Positions 49,726-63,034 of a stretch of DNA of 64,000 bases are shown here, piece by piece; the stretch's first letter is position 1, and each line of letters opens with the position of its first letter. Source of the stretch: Parus major (Eukaryota > Chordata > Aves > Passeriformes > Paridae); NCBI RefSeq assembly GCF_001522545.3, contig NC_031770.1, forward strand, positions 10,796,514 through 10,860,513, read 5' to 3'. The translations under genes were made by a program, and so were the position numbers. The notes below the pieces were generated by a model. The model ran no database searches and had not been told where the DNA came from. It saw nothing but the letters and a program-made list of their open reading frames with translations.

Positions 49726-51042
49726 CTGGGTATGTTGTGATTTGAATTAAGAGTTATATTTGAATTGCCTTATTCAAGAGGTTGTATGTTACCTAACTGG
49801 GGAATGACCTGGCACTGTTCATCACATTACATGTGTACTTGATGCTGTGTTATGTCAAATTCAGATGAGTTGTCTGTCATCTATGTATTTTGTGGGAGAT
49901 CTTTTATCTTGTTAAACTGTGATATGTAAACCTTCATTGCCTGAAATAGTCACAGTTGTATAAATCAGTGTCTTCAGCTGTTTTCCTAATTTTAACACAA
50001 TTCCTAACACAAAATATAGATGTTTGTAAATTCTTCATTCATTTGGTCTATTTTTATGTATGAGGCTTTTTTAATCTGGCAAAGCAGTAAGATAAGGCAG
50101 TTTCCCCGGAATTTTTCAATCGAGGCTCAGCTGCATTTCCATCCCTCGGCAAGAGGCAACAACCAATTTTCAGCAGGGACAATTGGCAATTCGGGATGTC
50201 TGTTTATTGCTGTTATCTCTCCTGGCTCGGCTGGGCCATTATCCCGGCAGAAGGCGATGATTAATGACGAGCCAGACCGGTGACAGCGCTCCGGGGACCC
50301 CAGGAGCCTTCCTCGGGCCCCGCACCTCTGCCGGGCTGGGTGGGAGGGTGGGAGGGAGGGGTGGGGGTCCCTGCCGACACATCTGGCAGCAGCAGCACTG
50401 CAGCCAGGAAACAGCTCGTTTTGGGGAACAGACCGCCAGAAGCCCATCGCCAGCTGGCAGACGACCGGAGCATTTCTGGACATTTCCGCCCCCGTGCCTA
50501 AAGCCCCAAGCAAAACCCCAAGGCTGGGATCATTAAAACGCTCTTGCCAGAGTCAGACACGGTCCCTGCTCAGCTCATCACCCCGAGCACAAGCAGCACA
50601 GACGGCTCGGGCACACGAACCACGCCGAGGTGCGAGAGCTCCCCCCGCTCTTCCAGGCTGGAGCGCAGCTGCACGGGAAACGCTGCTCGCTTTTTGTGCC
50701 TAGTAACCATAAGAAACACAAGGCCAGAGGGGAAACATCTCCTGGAGCGGGACAAGCTGTGGTCCTGGCTTATTGAATCTCTATCCAGGGCCTCGAGTGC
50801 TAAAACAATTCCCATCCACAAACGCACCCATCTTTCTTTTTCTTCCTTTAGCTTTGGCATGCTTCGGGTTTGAAGGCTGTCGGAAGGGGAAAATGCACTG
50901 GGAAGGGCTGGTGGAGGAGGCTGCCAGAGGCAGCGCGGTGCAGCACCCCGCAAACGACCCCGAGGACTGGGGGAAACAGGCTCGCTAGAGACAAGTGTGC
51001 GGTAGAAATTCTAATATCTGCTTCAGCCCCGGGGGCTCTCGG
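49726..51042. other. Interval upstream of GINS1
   Basis: The first 350 nt are AT-rich like the preceding UTR-like stretch. From about 50,100 the sequence becomes GC- and CpG-rich, including GGGAGGG runs at about 50340-50370, and merges into the GINS1 CpG island and the N-gap. No ABHD12 first exon, which is head-to-head with GINS1 in mammals, is recognisable on the minus strand. Confidence 0.55.
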
Positions 51043-51147
51043 NNNNNNNNNNNNNNNNNNNNNNNNNNNNNNNNNNNNNNNNNNNNNNNNNNNNNNNNNN
51101 NNNNNNNNNNNNNNNNNNNNNNNNNNNNNNNNNNNNNNNNNNNNNNN
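51043..51147. other. Assembly gap (105 N)
   Basis: A run of 105 undetermined bases lies immediately upstream of the GINS1 promoter in CpG-rich sequence. GC-rich islands are commonly lost in bird assemblies. The order exchanger-gap-GINS1 therefore depends on scaffolding across this point. Confidence 0.99.
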
Positions 51148-51234
51148 CCCTCGCTTCCCATTGGCTGCGGGCGGGCTCACCCCTGCCGCCATTGGCTGGT
51201 GCGCGGGCGGGTTTCCCGCGCGCGGCCGGGCGCG
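51148..51234 (+). promoter_or_regulatory. GINS1: GINS1 core promoter: two inverted CCAAT boxes and an E2F-like site
   Basis: Two identical CATTGGCTG blocks (inverted CCAAT, NF-Y type) have their ATTGG cores at 51160-51164 and 51191-51195, 31 bp apart. TTTCCCGCGC at 51212-51221 fits the E2F consensus and lies 14 bp before the ATG. There is no TATA box and CpG density is high. Double NF-Y spacing near 31-33 bp together with E2F is a hallmark of cell-cycle-regulated promoters, as expected for a DNA replication factor. The left side is cut by an assembly gap. Confidence 0.7.
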
Positions 51235-53056
<1,822 letters not shown>

Positions 53057-53445
53057 AGGTGCAGGACAAGAGGGACAGCTCTTGCTTGGAGGCCTGCCCA
53101 CGATGGGGACTGAACTCTGGTGTGTGCAGGACTTCTGACACCTCAGTATTTCTGCAGTGGCATCCTGCCACTCCTCATAACAGCCTTTGAAGCCTTAAAA
53201 CCACAGCTCTTCATGAGCAAAGGGTGCATGCTGGTAATGTAGCAATCCTGGCAATCCAGGATAGCAGGGGGGCATTATCCAAGCCCCACAGGTACAACCA
53301 AGGTTTGTGAATACATTTTGGTTTGTTCAAGAGTAGTTCTTTGTTCACACAGTGTATGTGGAAGTAAGACACCGAGTGACTGGGCTCTAGAAGCCAGGAA
53401 AACTCCATAGTTGCAAAATAAAGAACTCCTTCAGCCTCAGTCTCT
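53057..53445 (+). other. GINS1: GINS1 3'UTR
   Basis: This non-coding sequence follows the GINS1 stop, with AATAAA at about 53416-53421 in the context GCAAAATAAAGAAC. The end is placed some 25 nt later. The assignment rests on the signal and on the absence of other coding sequence. Confidence 0.6.
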
Positions 53446-54634
53446 TGAGTTTTTAAGAGTTAATGTGATGTTCATTCAGCACTCTGATCTGCCTCTCCAG
53501 CCAAACCCATCCTGACCCTGCAGTGTGATGGTTATTTAAGTATCTCACTGCAACTGCTCTTCCAAGTGCCAGCTAAGGCTGCACAAGGTTCTTTCCAGGA
53601 TTAGACATGAAGCTTAGTCCACATCAGAGTCCCATAAATGTTTCTTGACGTGCTGTGTGAATGATCACTGAAGTCTGGGTCACAGGCCTGGGTTTTTCCC
53701 AGTGTGCTTGGTCTATGCCTCTGTTCCTCTGAAGAATCTTTTATCCCAGAGCAGTGTCTGGCAGGGCCTATGGGCTGTTTGGAGTTGGGGTGGGAAAGGG
53801 AGCAGAGGGTTTTAAGGATTCTGGTTAGCACAAAACCAGAACAAGGCTGAAGAGCTGCTTTCTCTGTCTGGATCTGCTAATGGAGCTGCTCAGCTCTTGC
53901 ACTTTGCCTGGGAAAGCACTCACAAAAACATTAGCCCTAGGTAAGACTAGAGGTTTGCTTAGCCCCCATCTCAGACTGGAGCCAAAAAAGCAAACAGCTG
54001 GGGAAGAAGGCAGGAACAGGATAAATACCTGGGGCATTACAGCATTGCTCTGTCCTGCTCACTGCAGAGGCAACAATCTGGTTGGTTTTGGATCCTAGGC
54101 TCAGGCTTTAGGAGGAGCTGCTGGGAATAAATGTTCAGCAGCAGCTGGGGAAGGTTACTGAAATACAGAGCAGACTGGGGATGGCAGGAGGTGCTGTAAC
54201 ATTACAAACATTACCAACATTTTAATGCCACAATTCAGCTCTCCTGCTTGGAGTGAGCCAGGCACAGGGGCCTGCAAGCCCTTCTGCCCTGGCTTTCAAG
54301 ATGTAACTGTGGCTCCAACATCAGCCTTATGCAGAGAGCAAGCACCTGCATCACCAGCAAACACTGCCAAAGAAAATCCTGTGAGATGGCTGCCCAGAGA
54401 CAGACATGACAAAACAGCACACTGCCACAGAAAGGCACGAAGGCTGCTGCTTTCAGTTGGAAAATTCAGCTATCCACAGGACCAATTTCCACAAAAAGGA
54501 CTCTAGGCTCCCCATTTGCTATTTTCTGCACAGGAAAATCCTGGCAAGACCAGAGAGGACAAGGCTGATTTCCCAACCCATACCTCCCATTCTGCACCAG
54601 ACCAGCCCCAGACAGGACCACTGCACATGTCCCA
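53446..54634. other. Convergent intergenic region between GINS1 and NINL
   Basis: About 1.2 kb separates the two 3' ends, with no exon. It must hold the NINL 3'UTR, whose polyadenylation signal is uncertain (weak ATTAAA on the minus strand at 54221-54226). Confidence 0.6.
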
Positions 54635-54823
54635 TCACCCACTCAGAGATGCTGGTGTGATTTTTCCAATAAGCTGCTTCAGAGCTGAGGCTTGTTCCTC
54701 CAACAGCTGGTTCTTCTCCTCCATGGTCTTTTGCTTCAGCTCAGCAGCCTGCAGGGCCATTGCAAACCTCCTGTTTTCTCCACGGAGCTCTTCAATCAAT
54801 AGTTTGTTCCTGGAGATTTGGGC
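54635..54823 (-). CDS. NINL: NINL last coding exon
   Basis: This 189-nt exon (62 residues plus TGA) follows acceptor tgctttag and starts AQISRNKLLIEELRGENRRF. It continues as coiled coil with ELKQKTMEEKNQLLEEQ and ends LIGKITPASLSG. It is followed to the left by non-coding DNA. ATTAAA on the minus strand at 54221-54226 is a weak candidate polyadenylation signal. Confidence 0.85.
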   Translation of the reverse strand, partial: AQISRNKLLIEELRGENRRFAMALQAAELKQKTMEEKNQLLEEQASALKQLIGKITPASLSG

Positions 54824-57800
54824 CTAAAGCAGGGACAGGAGGCTTCAGGTTCAGCATCCCATTCAGGGGTACCAGATGGGCAGGGAGACACAACACCAGC
54901 CCCTCTTGCACTCACCTGGGCATCTCTGAGCTGAGCTGCCCTCTCTGCCAGCACAGCTTCAGCATTCCTCAGACTCTGTTCCAGCCCCTCTGCCTGCTCC
55001 ACAGCTGCCTGCAGCAGCTGCTCGTGTTCCTCCTGCAGTGGCAAAGAAAGCCTGTCTTTAGGGTTTCCCAGCACTATCCTGGCTTCTGGCAATCCTGGAC
55101 TGTACATTTCCCCAGGGCCCTTTTTCATGGACCCTCACACTCCTTGAGGCAGAGCAGGGGGGACTCATCAGAGGTGCAGATACAAAGAGCAGTGGGACAG
55201 ATGTCTAGAGCAGTACAACCTTTCCTAGGTCTGCACCCAACCAGTTTTAAGACAAGGCACAGAATTTCCAGCAATGTTTTCTATAAAAGTAAGCCATTGG
55301 CCTCCCCTCTCCCAGCCATGTCCAGGAAAGCTCAGGGAGAGAAAAAGTCTCCTTGGATTCAGTCTTTGTGCCTGCTCATTATAATTCTTTAGGTTATAAT
55401 TTTCCCAATCTTTGCCCAGAAGACAAACTCACAAAAACTCAAGACCTGATTGCTCAGTGCCCTAGAGATAAATCCACCTCTTTGAGTGCAGGGTGGTGAC
55501 TGGAGGATTCATGAATTAAAAGTTGCAGCTGAATTTGAAGGTAGGCACATTTTCCATGTGGGTTCTTTATATCTAGCATCTTCTACCCAAACCTCTGGTG
55601 GCTTCAATCACAGCTGCCTTCCAGGTTGCCAGGCCAGCAGTGTCCCCTTCACAGTACCCTTAACAGAGCTCCTGTAACTCCCTGCTTACCTGGGTCCTGA
55701 CCAGCTGCCTGCATGTTTGCTCAGCCTGCTGCTGGAGGCTCTCCTGGAGCTGCTGAGTCTTGCACTGTTCCTCTCTCAAGATGTTTTCCAGCTGCTCAAA
55801 CTGCTTCTTCGGCACCATGTTGTTTATCTGGGCCTTGGCCTGCTGCAACTGCAGAGCGTGCTGGGCCTGGGCCAGGCTCAGGCTTGCTTTGGCTTCCAAA
55901 AGCTGTAACAGAAAGGTTGACAGCTGGTTACAGCTTTGAGCCAACAACGGGGCAGACCCAGGCTGTGTTTTGGGGGAGAGGAGAGGTTAGATAATGCCCT
56001 CAGCTCTCCCCCCAGCATGGGCGCAGCAGAGCTGCAGGACCATGGGAGTGGTGCTCACTGGGAAGCCTGCAAAGCAAGGAATTGAGAGCTGCAGGAGAAG
56101 AAACAGAGCCCCTTTGCTGAGAGATGCTCCCCTTGCCCAGTAATGAGGAGCAGAAGTTGCTGGAGGGATTCTCTGGCTGGAAATCCCAGCACCAAGGGCC
56201 ACGAGAGCAAGAGATTGAGGGGGCTGCTCCTCTGGGTTCTTGGATACATCCCAGGCTAGCTGTGATGTACTAAATGTCCTGTACTACATGTCCTCTGCTT
56301 CCTGTCTCCAGCAAAGGGCAAACCTGGTACTGGGAAGCAGGTCTGGCCCAACTTTGCGCTAGGGAATGGCTGGCATGGATAAGCTGTACTTTGGAAAGCC
56401 AGTCCCCAGGTTAGAATGCAGGAGAGGGATATTAACACGTTGGAAGATTTCTCACATTGGCTTTCCTCTCTCTGTCCTAGTGATCCAAGTTACTTTGCTC
56501 TGACCACCTCATTTCCCATCCCTCAACAAGCCTTGTCTGGCTGCTGTCATCCCAACCCCTTATCCAGTTCTACCACTCTTCCAGCTCCTCTGTCAGCTGA
56601 GCCATGGGGAACCACAGCTCCTGACACCCCTGTGTGAGCCACCTCCACTCAGCCTCTATCCCATCTGCCCAGCCAGCCTGCACAGGACAAGGATAGAGGG
56701 AATAGTCCAGGGGCAGCTGCAAGCAAGGACTTGTTCCCATCTGCACCTGAACTGGCTTCAGCCATATCTGAGCAGGAGGGAGAACCCTTTCTCCCCACAA
56801 AGAGGAAGAGGACAACTTTTTTCTGACTGGAGAGGGTGTCCAGGCAGGACAATACCAACATCAGAGACCACTCAGCAGTCTGCCACCGAATGAAAGACAC
56901 ACACCTTTTCCTGTGAGGCCTGGAGCTGCTGTTGGAGCAGCTCCATCTCCATCCAACATGCTGCATGCCTCTGGTGGTGCTCCAGCCTTGCAGCAATCTC
57001 TGCTCCTCCAAGCCACTCAGCCTCCAGAGGCCTCTGGCTCTGCAGCTGGGCAGTGCCAGGGCCATCTCTGTGACCAGCCTTGTGCTCAGGGGGTTCACAG
57101 CCCAGCTGATGCCTCTTGACATTGGGGTGAGAGAGCTCCTCCTTGTCCTTCTCACTCTGGAAAAGGTTGAGGGAAAAAAAAAACAAAACAGATCATGCAC
57201 AAGTGGCTTGGAGTGGGAACACATGCAATAAAGACTGACTGGGCCATGTGGGTTTGAGACTGGGAGTGAGAGAAATCTCAGGGAGAAAGAGTGAAAGTAA
57301 TGAAAACCATTAAAGACTTTCCCCTTCTGTAAGACTCTCAGTAGCTTTTGTCACGCAAGTTCTCACTGCTTTACAAGTTATAAGATGAAGCTGGTCCCTC
57401 AAAGCAAGACTGGGTTTGAATGTTCAAAACTAACATTTTTGTTCTCCTCTCTGAACACGTGCATTTTTTGCCCTAAATCCTTGAGCCAAGAGCCTGGCAG
57501 TTGGGGTTAGTGGCTTCTTACCAATGCTGTTAACTCTGCTATTTCAGCCAGCTCCTCCACCTTCTCTCTACCCAACTCACTCCTGTTTTTCCTGCTGGGA
57601 AGAGGGATAGGATCAGCTTCAAGACAAGAGAGCAGCAAAGCACAGCCCCACAGAGGAGAGCCCTGTTTTGGGTAGTCCCACATCTGGTTTTGGCCCACAA
57701 CAGGAAGCAAAGCCAAGCCAAAACAGATATGGCCCTGAATTGATTCAGGAGTGAGTCGGGTGTCTGCCCCAGCAGGTGACTCAGCCCAGCCCAGGGCAGA

Positions 57801-60800
57801 CAGCCTGGGGACATCCGAAGTCCTGCAATGCTGTCAGAGGCCTAAAAATCAAGGGATGAAGAACAATGCGAGGGATATTTTAGCAGATTGGGATCATCCA
57901 CACCAGAAACCTGTCTCTCCCCAGATTTATGGCTCAGTGTGTGACCCCAGCACCTACCTAAAGCTTCCTAAGGAAGCAATCCGTCCCATGTTAACTCTTC
58001 AGCAAGCTGTTCTCCAGCAGCTAGCACAGGGAGACAGCAGAGTGAGAAAACCATGCACATCCCCTGTTTACTCTGACATTCTGAGCTGGCTCCCTGACCT
58101 TTTCCAATCTGGTTCCCAAAGAGAGCAAGGACTAAAAACTGAGAAAAAACCCTTCCCATGACTCAGGCAAAACATGTGGGGACAATCAAGAGACAACACT
58201 AGAGAAGGAGCAGGTCTTCAAGGGAATGGAAATAAAGGGGAATAAGGACAAAGAGCATCAGACTGAATTTATGTGGCTTCCAGGTGGCTAAAATTATTTT
58301 GCAGTCCTGTGGATACAAAGTGATTTGATTCATCAAAACACACCAAGACTTCATTACAGGCTAACAGGTGGTGAGGCCAACCCCTCAACTGCAATAAAGC
58401 CAGATTTGGAAAAACCAGCTTGTTCATGAGACCTCTGTGATTTTACAGTGCTGGACACAACAGCTGTGACCCCAAATCCGAGGTGGCCTCATTATCCTTC
58501 CACTTCTCTTGGTACTGCCAGTCTCCCAGGAGGCCATGGACACCGGCACTTGTGGGAATGAAGCTTAGTCCTGTGTTAGACAGTCCTATCCTATAACTGC
58601 TGCTAAACACCAGAGCCTTATAGGACCCAAATTCCTCAAGGGAAGGTGCAGGATAACAGACCATCCATCCTGGCAGGGAGGACAGCATTGCAGTCTGTGT
58701 GCCTGTGGCACACAAAGGAGCTGTGTGAGGAAGTTCTTCCTCTCTTCTTGAAGCACAAGGACAGTCCAAGGGCTATGTGGTGTTTGCTCACCTCAGTGCA
58801 GCTGCTTTCCACATTTTACATCGGAATTCACATGCTGTGCTTCCTGTAGCATCTCCAAGGTCCATGTACAAGGCAGAGGAGATGAATGGGTAGTCAGCCA
58901 CAACCACAGGAGCACATCCCAGCTCCCTGACCATGCTCCCACAGTCAATAAATACACAACACAGCTTTTGCATTTATCTACATGTGCTCAGTAATATTTA
59001 TTAATTGGAAGTATCCTAGTTCATTGCCCATTTCATGTGAGCAGCAGAACAAAGCTGCTGTTAGAACATCCAAGAGAACATAGCTGCTGTTACAGCGTTC
59101 ATCAGCCTTGTGTCTCACAAGGCATCTGCTTCTTGTTTGCAGCAGCATGTTAGTTCTTCAAATTACCTTTGCACTCAAACCTGACACTCTCTTGAGCTTT
59201 GGGTTCATTTTCCAACTACTGCATGACATCTTTGAGCTGCATCAGCTCCTGTGTCAATCTGTTCCTCTTCAGCTCTGTTTTAACAGTCTGAATGTCAGGT
59301 TTTCCCCTATGCTGTTACACCACTCTGTCTCCCAGAGCTTTTTGCCTTCTCTTCTTGCCCTGCAGGTCAGATCTGTGTCCTGAGATGTCTGCTCTTTGGA
59401 GGCATGTAACTGTGCTGTCTCTGCCTCCTTCCCAAGAACATCCCCTTGTCTATCAAGATTCCATTTCTCCCTGAAATGCTTTCCCTTCAGCTCCAGCTTG
59501 TAGATTGACAGGCCATTTGTTACATCTGCACTGCTTGCACTGGTGTGTCCTTCCTTCAGTGTTGAAGTGGCAACAGAAGATTTTGGTCCACCTGCTCAAC
59601 TGAGCCTTAGGGGATCAGCTCCTTTTCCCCCAGAGGACAACTCTCCAGACACCTTGTCCCTTTTAACACCAGAGCCCACAGCTTCACTGTCTCTGCATTA
59701 CTCCCATTTCACCCTGCTGCCTTTTTAATCTTTTTATACCTAACAGCCAGCATTTCACATGGCTTGGCTTATTCATCATTTAACCTTTTCTTACAACTTG
59801 AGCTGCCTCTGCTTCCACAGAGACTTGTCTTTTTTTCTTCTGCTTCCACTACTGCTTCTCATGGGTGCCCCGCTCTTGTAGGCCTCACCTTGGAGCCTTT
59901 ATTGTTGGGAAATCACCTCCTCTCACACCAATGTTGCTCCAATAAAGCTTCACAGCTGTCCTCATGCTGGCATTCATTCCATGACAGCTCTTGGTTATGC
60001 TCAACCTCCGCATCTTTCCTAAAGATAAAACAATTTTCCTGACCTGGGTTTGATATCACAGCTTGAAAAGCTCAGCCAGCCTCTCAATGTATATTTGCTG
60101 GAGATGCAATACAAAGGGGTTTTTATGTTGCAAAGTCAAGACAATTTGTTAAACTTCACAGAAAGTTCACACACCTTTTGCTTTCTCAGACTCACGCCCA
60201 TCACATCTTTTCCAGCACCTCTGAAAGCTCCCCACTGCAGTCAGTCCATCTGCCATTCACCAGAGATAAAATAGTTTAAATGCCTTGTATTCCTGTTATT
60301 TAGGTTTGTTTCCCCTTCTACCACAGACTTCAGCCAAATCACTTTCTTTCTCCTTCACCTACCCCATATCTCAGCCCTAAAACAGGGATAATGACCTAGC
60401 AAAATCCTCTGCTTGCATATTGCCAAGGGGAACACTGCTCCTGAGGGAGACACAGCAGGGCACAGGCAGGAGGAAGAGAGGATAAACAGTTTTTCAGTGA
60501 CAACCTCTCTCTTTCACAAGCCAGTCTCTTTTACCTGTATGAAGAACTTTAAGACATTTTTCACTGCTTTTAAGATGGCAAGCTGTGATTATTTAGCAAG
60601 TAGAGAGGCAGGTTTGCTGAAGGACCAAGAAAGATATAATAAGAAAACACTAACAAAGGCCCTTTTATATCTCTCACTATTTTAAGGTACAGTCTTTGGT
60701 GAGCACTGCTGCTAACACAACCTTGTAGAACATTCAGAGAAACTTAGAGTCTTGAAATAAAAGCACTCACTTAAGGGGAGTTTAGATGTTTCACTTCTAA

Positions 60801-62895
60801 CAACTGCAGCCCTGCAATTCTGCCCAGATTTTCTTCCAGATTAAAACAGCTCTCCATCCCTGTGAAAAATCAGCCCAGACTATGCTGGTATGAGCAGCAG
60901 ACACATCCCTAATCTCCTCCTTAGTCCCAGAAAGAGAACAGTGCCAGACCTCAGGCTCAGTTTGTCCCTGTGCTGCCTCTATTTCTTCTCTGTCCTGGTC
61001 CAGCTGCTACCCTGGATTTGCAACTGTTTCTTCAAGATCTCTGTTCTGGTCTTCCATCTTGCACATCTCAGCCTTGGAGCTTTCCTCACTGTCCTTCCTC
61101 TCCCTCTCAAAGTTTTTCCACATTAACTCTATTTCTTCCTCATTAATAGTTTATCTGTTGGAAGGAGATGGGATTGGGATATTAGCACCACACTCCTGAG
61201 AGCTTTCCTCTCCTCCAATAGCTCCAATTGAGATTGATCCATTGGTCCCACTCAACAGGGGACTCTCTTCAGGCATTCTGGTCCCTGCTGAACTTAGGGC
61301 AACAGTCAGTCTCATGCAGCAGTCTCTAACAAGCAGAAAACAGTGGGTCCCATTTCTTACCAGCAAGCAGCATAGTTCTCCCCATTCTTGTTTGCAAGGA
61401 ACCCCAGAGAGGAGAAGGGAGAGGCCACTGCTCCTCATATCCCTTCCTCTACTGCAGGGTGGTTCCTTGTCAGGATGTGGTGGTGAGAAGCTGCTGCTCC
61501 CCACAACTCCCCTGTGAACAGAAACTCCAGGATCTGATGTGCACAAAGGCAGGCAGAAGAGCTGTAGGCAGTTTTGTGCTCCTTGAACTGTTCTGTCACC
61601 AGTGTGGCAATTTAGGATTTTCTCTTGCAGTGCTGCAACACAAAACCCAGCAAGCATCACTGACCTCTCAGTTCAGCAGCAAAAGGAGTAAATGTGGAAA
61701 CTGAGGCCTCTCCCAGGAGCATTCATGGCTGTCTGAAGAGGAGGACAGTGGGCTCACACCCTCACCTCAGAGCAAGCAGGTTAGAAGTGTGCAGCAAGCC
61801 AAGGGTGACAGGGCTCTGATACAGCCCCTACCATCAGGAGACACCTGGCTGCTTCTCCTCTTGGTCCTATCCCTGCTTTTACTGTGCCAGCAATGCTGAG
61901 TGATCTCTGGTTCCTCACAAGACCTACACAAACACTTCACGAGGTGACAGTGATTTCCACAGAGCCTTTGGCCAGCCAGTGAGGCAAAGGCTCCAAACCC
62001 TCCTACCAGCTAAGATAGGCTGGAGAAGCACATGAAATAACCCCACATGAGTGATGAGGTACCATGCTGCTCCCCAGCCTGAACTCTCTCTCCAGCAACC
62101 CTGCTGGAGCAGATGTCTCATCAGTCACACTGTAGCAGTTGTGCTTACCAAGCAGTCAGGACATCTCCCCCCGTGCTACTCACCTCGGTTTCCAGCTGCA
62201 CCTTCAGGTCCTGCAGCTGTTCTTGGAGCTGCTCCACTGGGAGTGACATTTCTGTAAACACAGAATTAGGAACAAGAAGGCTTGGAGAGGGGTATGATGG
62301 CAGAGAGGAGCCCTGTGAGGGTAGGCCTACAAGACAGGACTGATCAGGATGGCTGCAGCTTCATCCAGTCCATACAACCCCAAAAGATGGACATTCCCCA
62401 TCTATCTGGCAACTAGTCCCAGGGCTGCATCAGCCCTCTTGGCCAGAAGCTTTTATCTAATACTTAACTGGAATTTTCCAACCCACAGTTTGGGCCTACT
62501 TCCTCCTTACTGCATTGTTTCCTCAACATCTTCAACACTGAAAATCTGCTAGTTCACCCATAACTGCCTAGTTCACAGGTTCCATCACCAGCTCTCAAGT
62601 TGGAAAACCCTCCTCTCCTTCATCTCCCTCCTTCTCACCACCCATCTTCTCCTTCTTCCCTCCCATGGCTGCCCAGTACCAGAAGTGGCAGCAGTAGTTC
62701 AGGCACAACAAGCCTCCCCACACCCCCATGCAAACTTGGATCCAGAGGGAACTTTGTTCTTGCTGAGAGGACAGGCACTGAGCCCTTCTGCACGTTACCT
62801 GCTGCTGGCAGCCCTCCCTCAGCCCTGCTCTCCTGCAGCTGGAGGCGCAGCCTTTGCAGCTCCCTTCTCAGCGCTCCGTTCTGGTCATACAGCAC
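54635..62895 (-). CDS. NINL: Ninein-like coiled-coil protein, C-terminal exons
   Basis: This is a centrosomal coiled-coil protein gene running leftwards and convergent with GINS1, the arrangement NINL has next to GINS1 in mammals. Exons in transcript order: 62895-62799 (VLYDQNGALRRELQRLRLQL...), 62251-62184 (EMSLPVEQLQEQLQDLKVQL...), 57591-57522 (KNRSELGREKVEELAEIAEL...; acceptor alternative 57594), 57156-56905 (84 codons), 55902-55690 (71 codons, LLEAKASLSLAQAQHALQLQ...), 55032-54916 (39 codons, EEHEQLLQAAVEQAEGLEQS...), and last exon 54823-54635 ending KQLIGKITPASLSG-stop. The composition is heptad-like, rich in L, E, Q and K. The known protein binds gamma-tubulin complexes and dynein-dynactin through its N-terminal half, which lies beyond the right edge. 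Exons 62184 and 57591 do not meet in phase, so at least one exon between them is unidentified. The family call rests on architecture plus synteny. Confidence 0.8.
57595..62183 (-). other. NINL: NINL region between identified exons
   Basis: This 4.6-kb interval contains the decayed exon described separately (59167-61300). Apart from that I see no clean exon, although phase arithmetic says one should exist whose length is 2 modulo 3 (or a pair adding to that). Confidence 0.5.
59167..61300 (-). pseudogene. NINL: Decayed large coiled-coil exon within NINL
   Basis: Minus-strand sequence between the NINL exons still reads like coiled coil but is broken. One block reads ...GGEESSQECGANIPIP, then TAA (61151-61153), then TINEEEIELMWKNFERERKD, then QNRDLEETVANPG, then TAG (61007-61009), then QLDQDREEIEAAQGQTE. 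A 108-codon open stretch without Met runs 59595-59272 (LSIYKLELKGKHFREKWNLD is part of it). A frameshift at about 59290-59270 leads to TELKRNRLTQELMQLKDVMQ, a TAG at 59216-59218, and ENEPKAQESVRFECK before an intact-looking donor AAAG/gtaatt at 59167. Human NINL has one large coiled-coil exon that is skipped in a known isoform. I infer this is its remnant; the boundaries are approximate. Confidence 0.55.
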
Positions 62896-63034
62896 CTGAA
62901 ACAAACACTGCTCAGGGCACAGAACAAAGCTCCTGCAGCACCTGAAACAAACACTGCTCAGGACACAGAACAAAGCTCCTGCAGCACCTGAAACAAACAC
63001 TGCTCAGGACACAGAACAAAGCTCCTGCAGCACC
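62891..63034 (-). repeat. NINL: 46-bp tandem repeat (about 3.1 copies) covering a NINL splice acceptor
   Basis: Units begin at 62891, 62937 and 62983, with a partial fourth at 63029. On the minus strand each full unit carries TGTTTGTTTCAG/GTGCT, the 3' splice site plus the first exon bases of the exon at 62895-62799. Three acceptor copies therefore lie 46 nt apart. Only two of the units are fully identical; the exon-proximal one differs by one base. Confidence 0.95.

Noticed and set aside
58443..58769. Minus-strand frame containing GDWQYQEKWKDNEATSDLG as a possible missing NINL exon
   Set aside because: It is mildly coil-like, but no acceptor/donor pair gives the required phase and length, so I could not support it.
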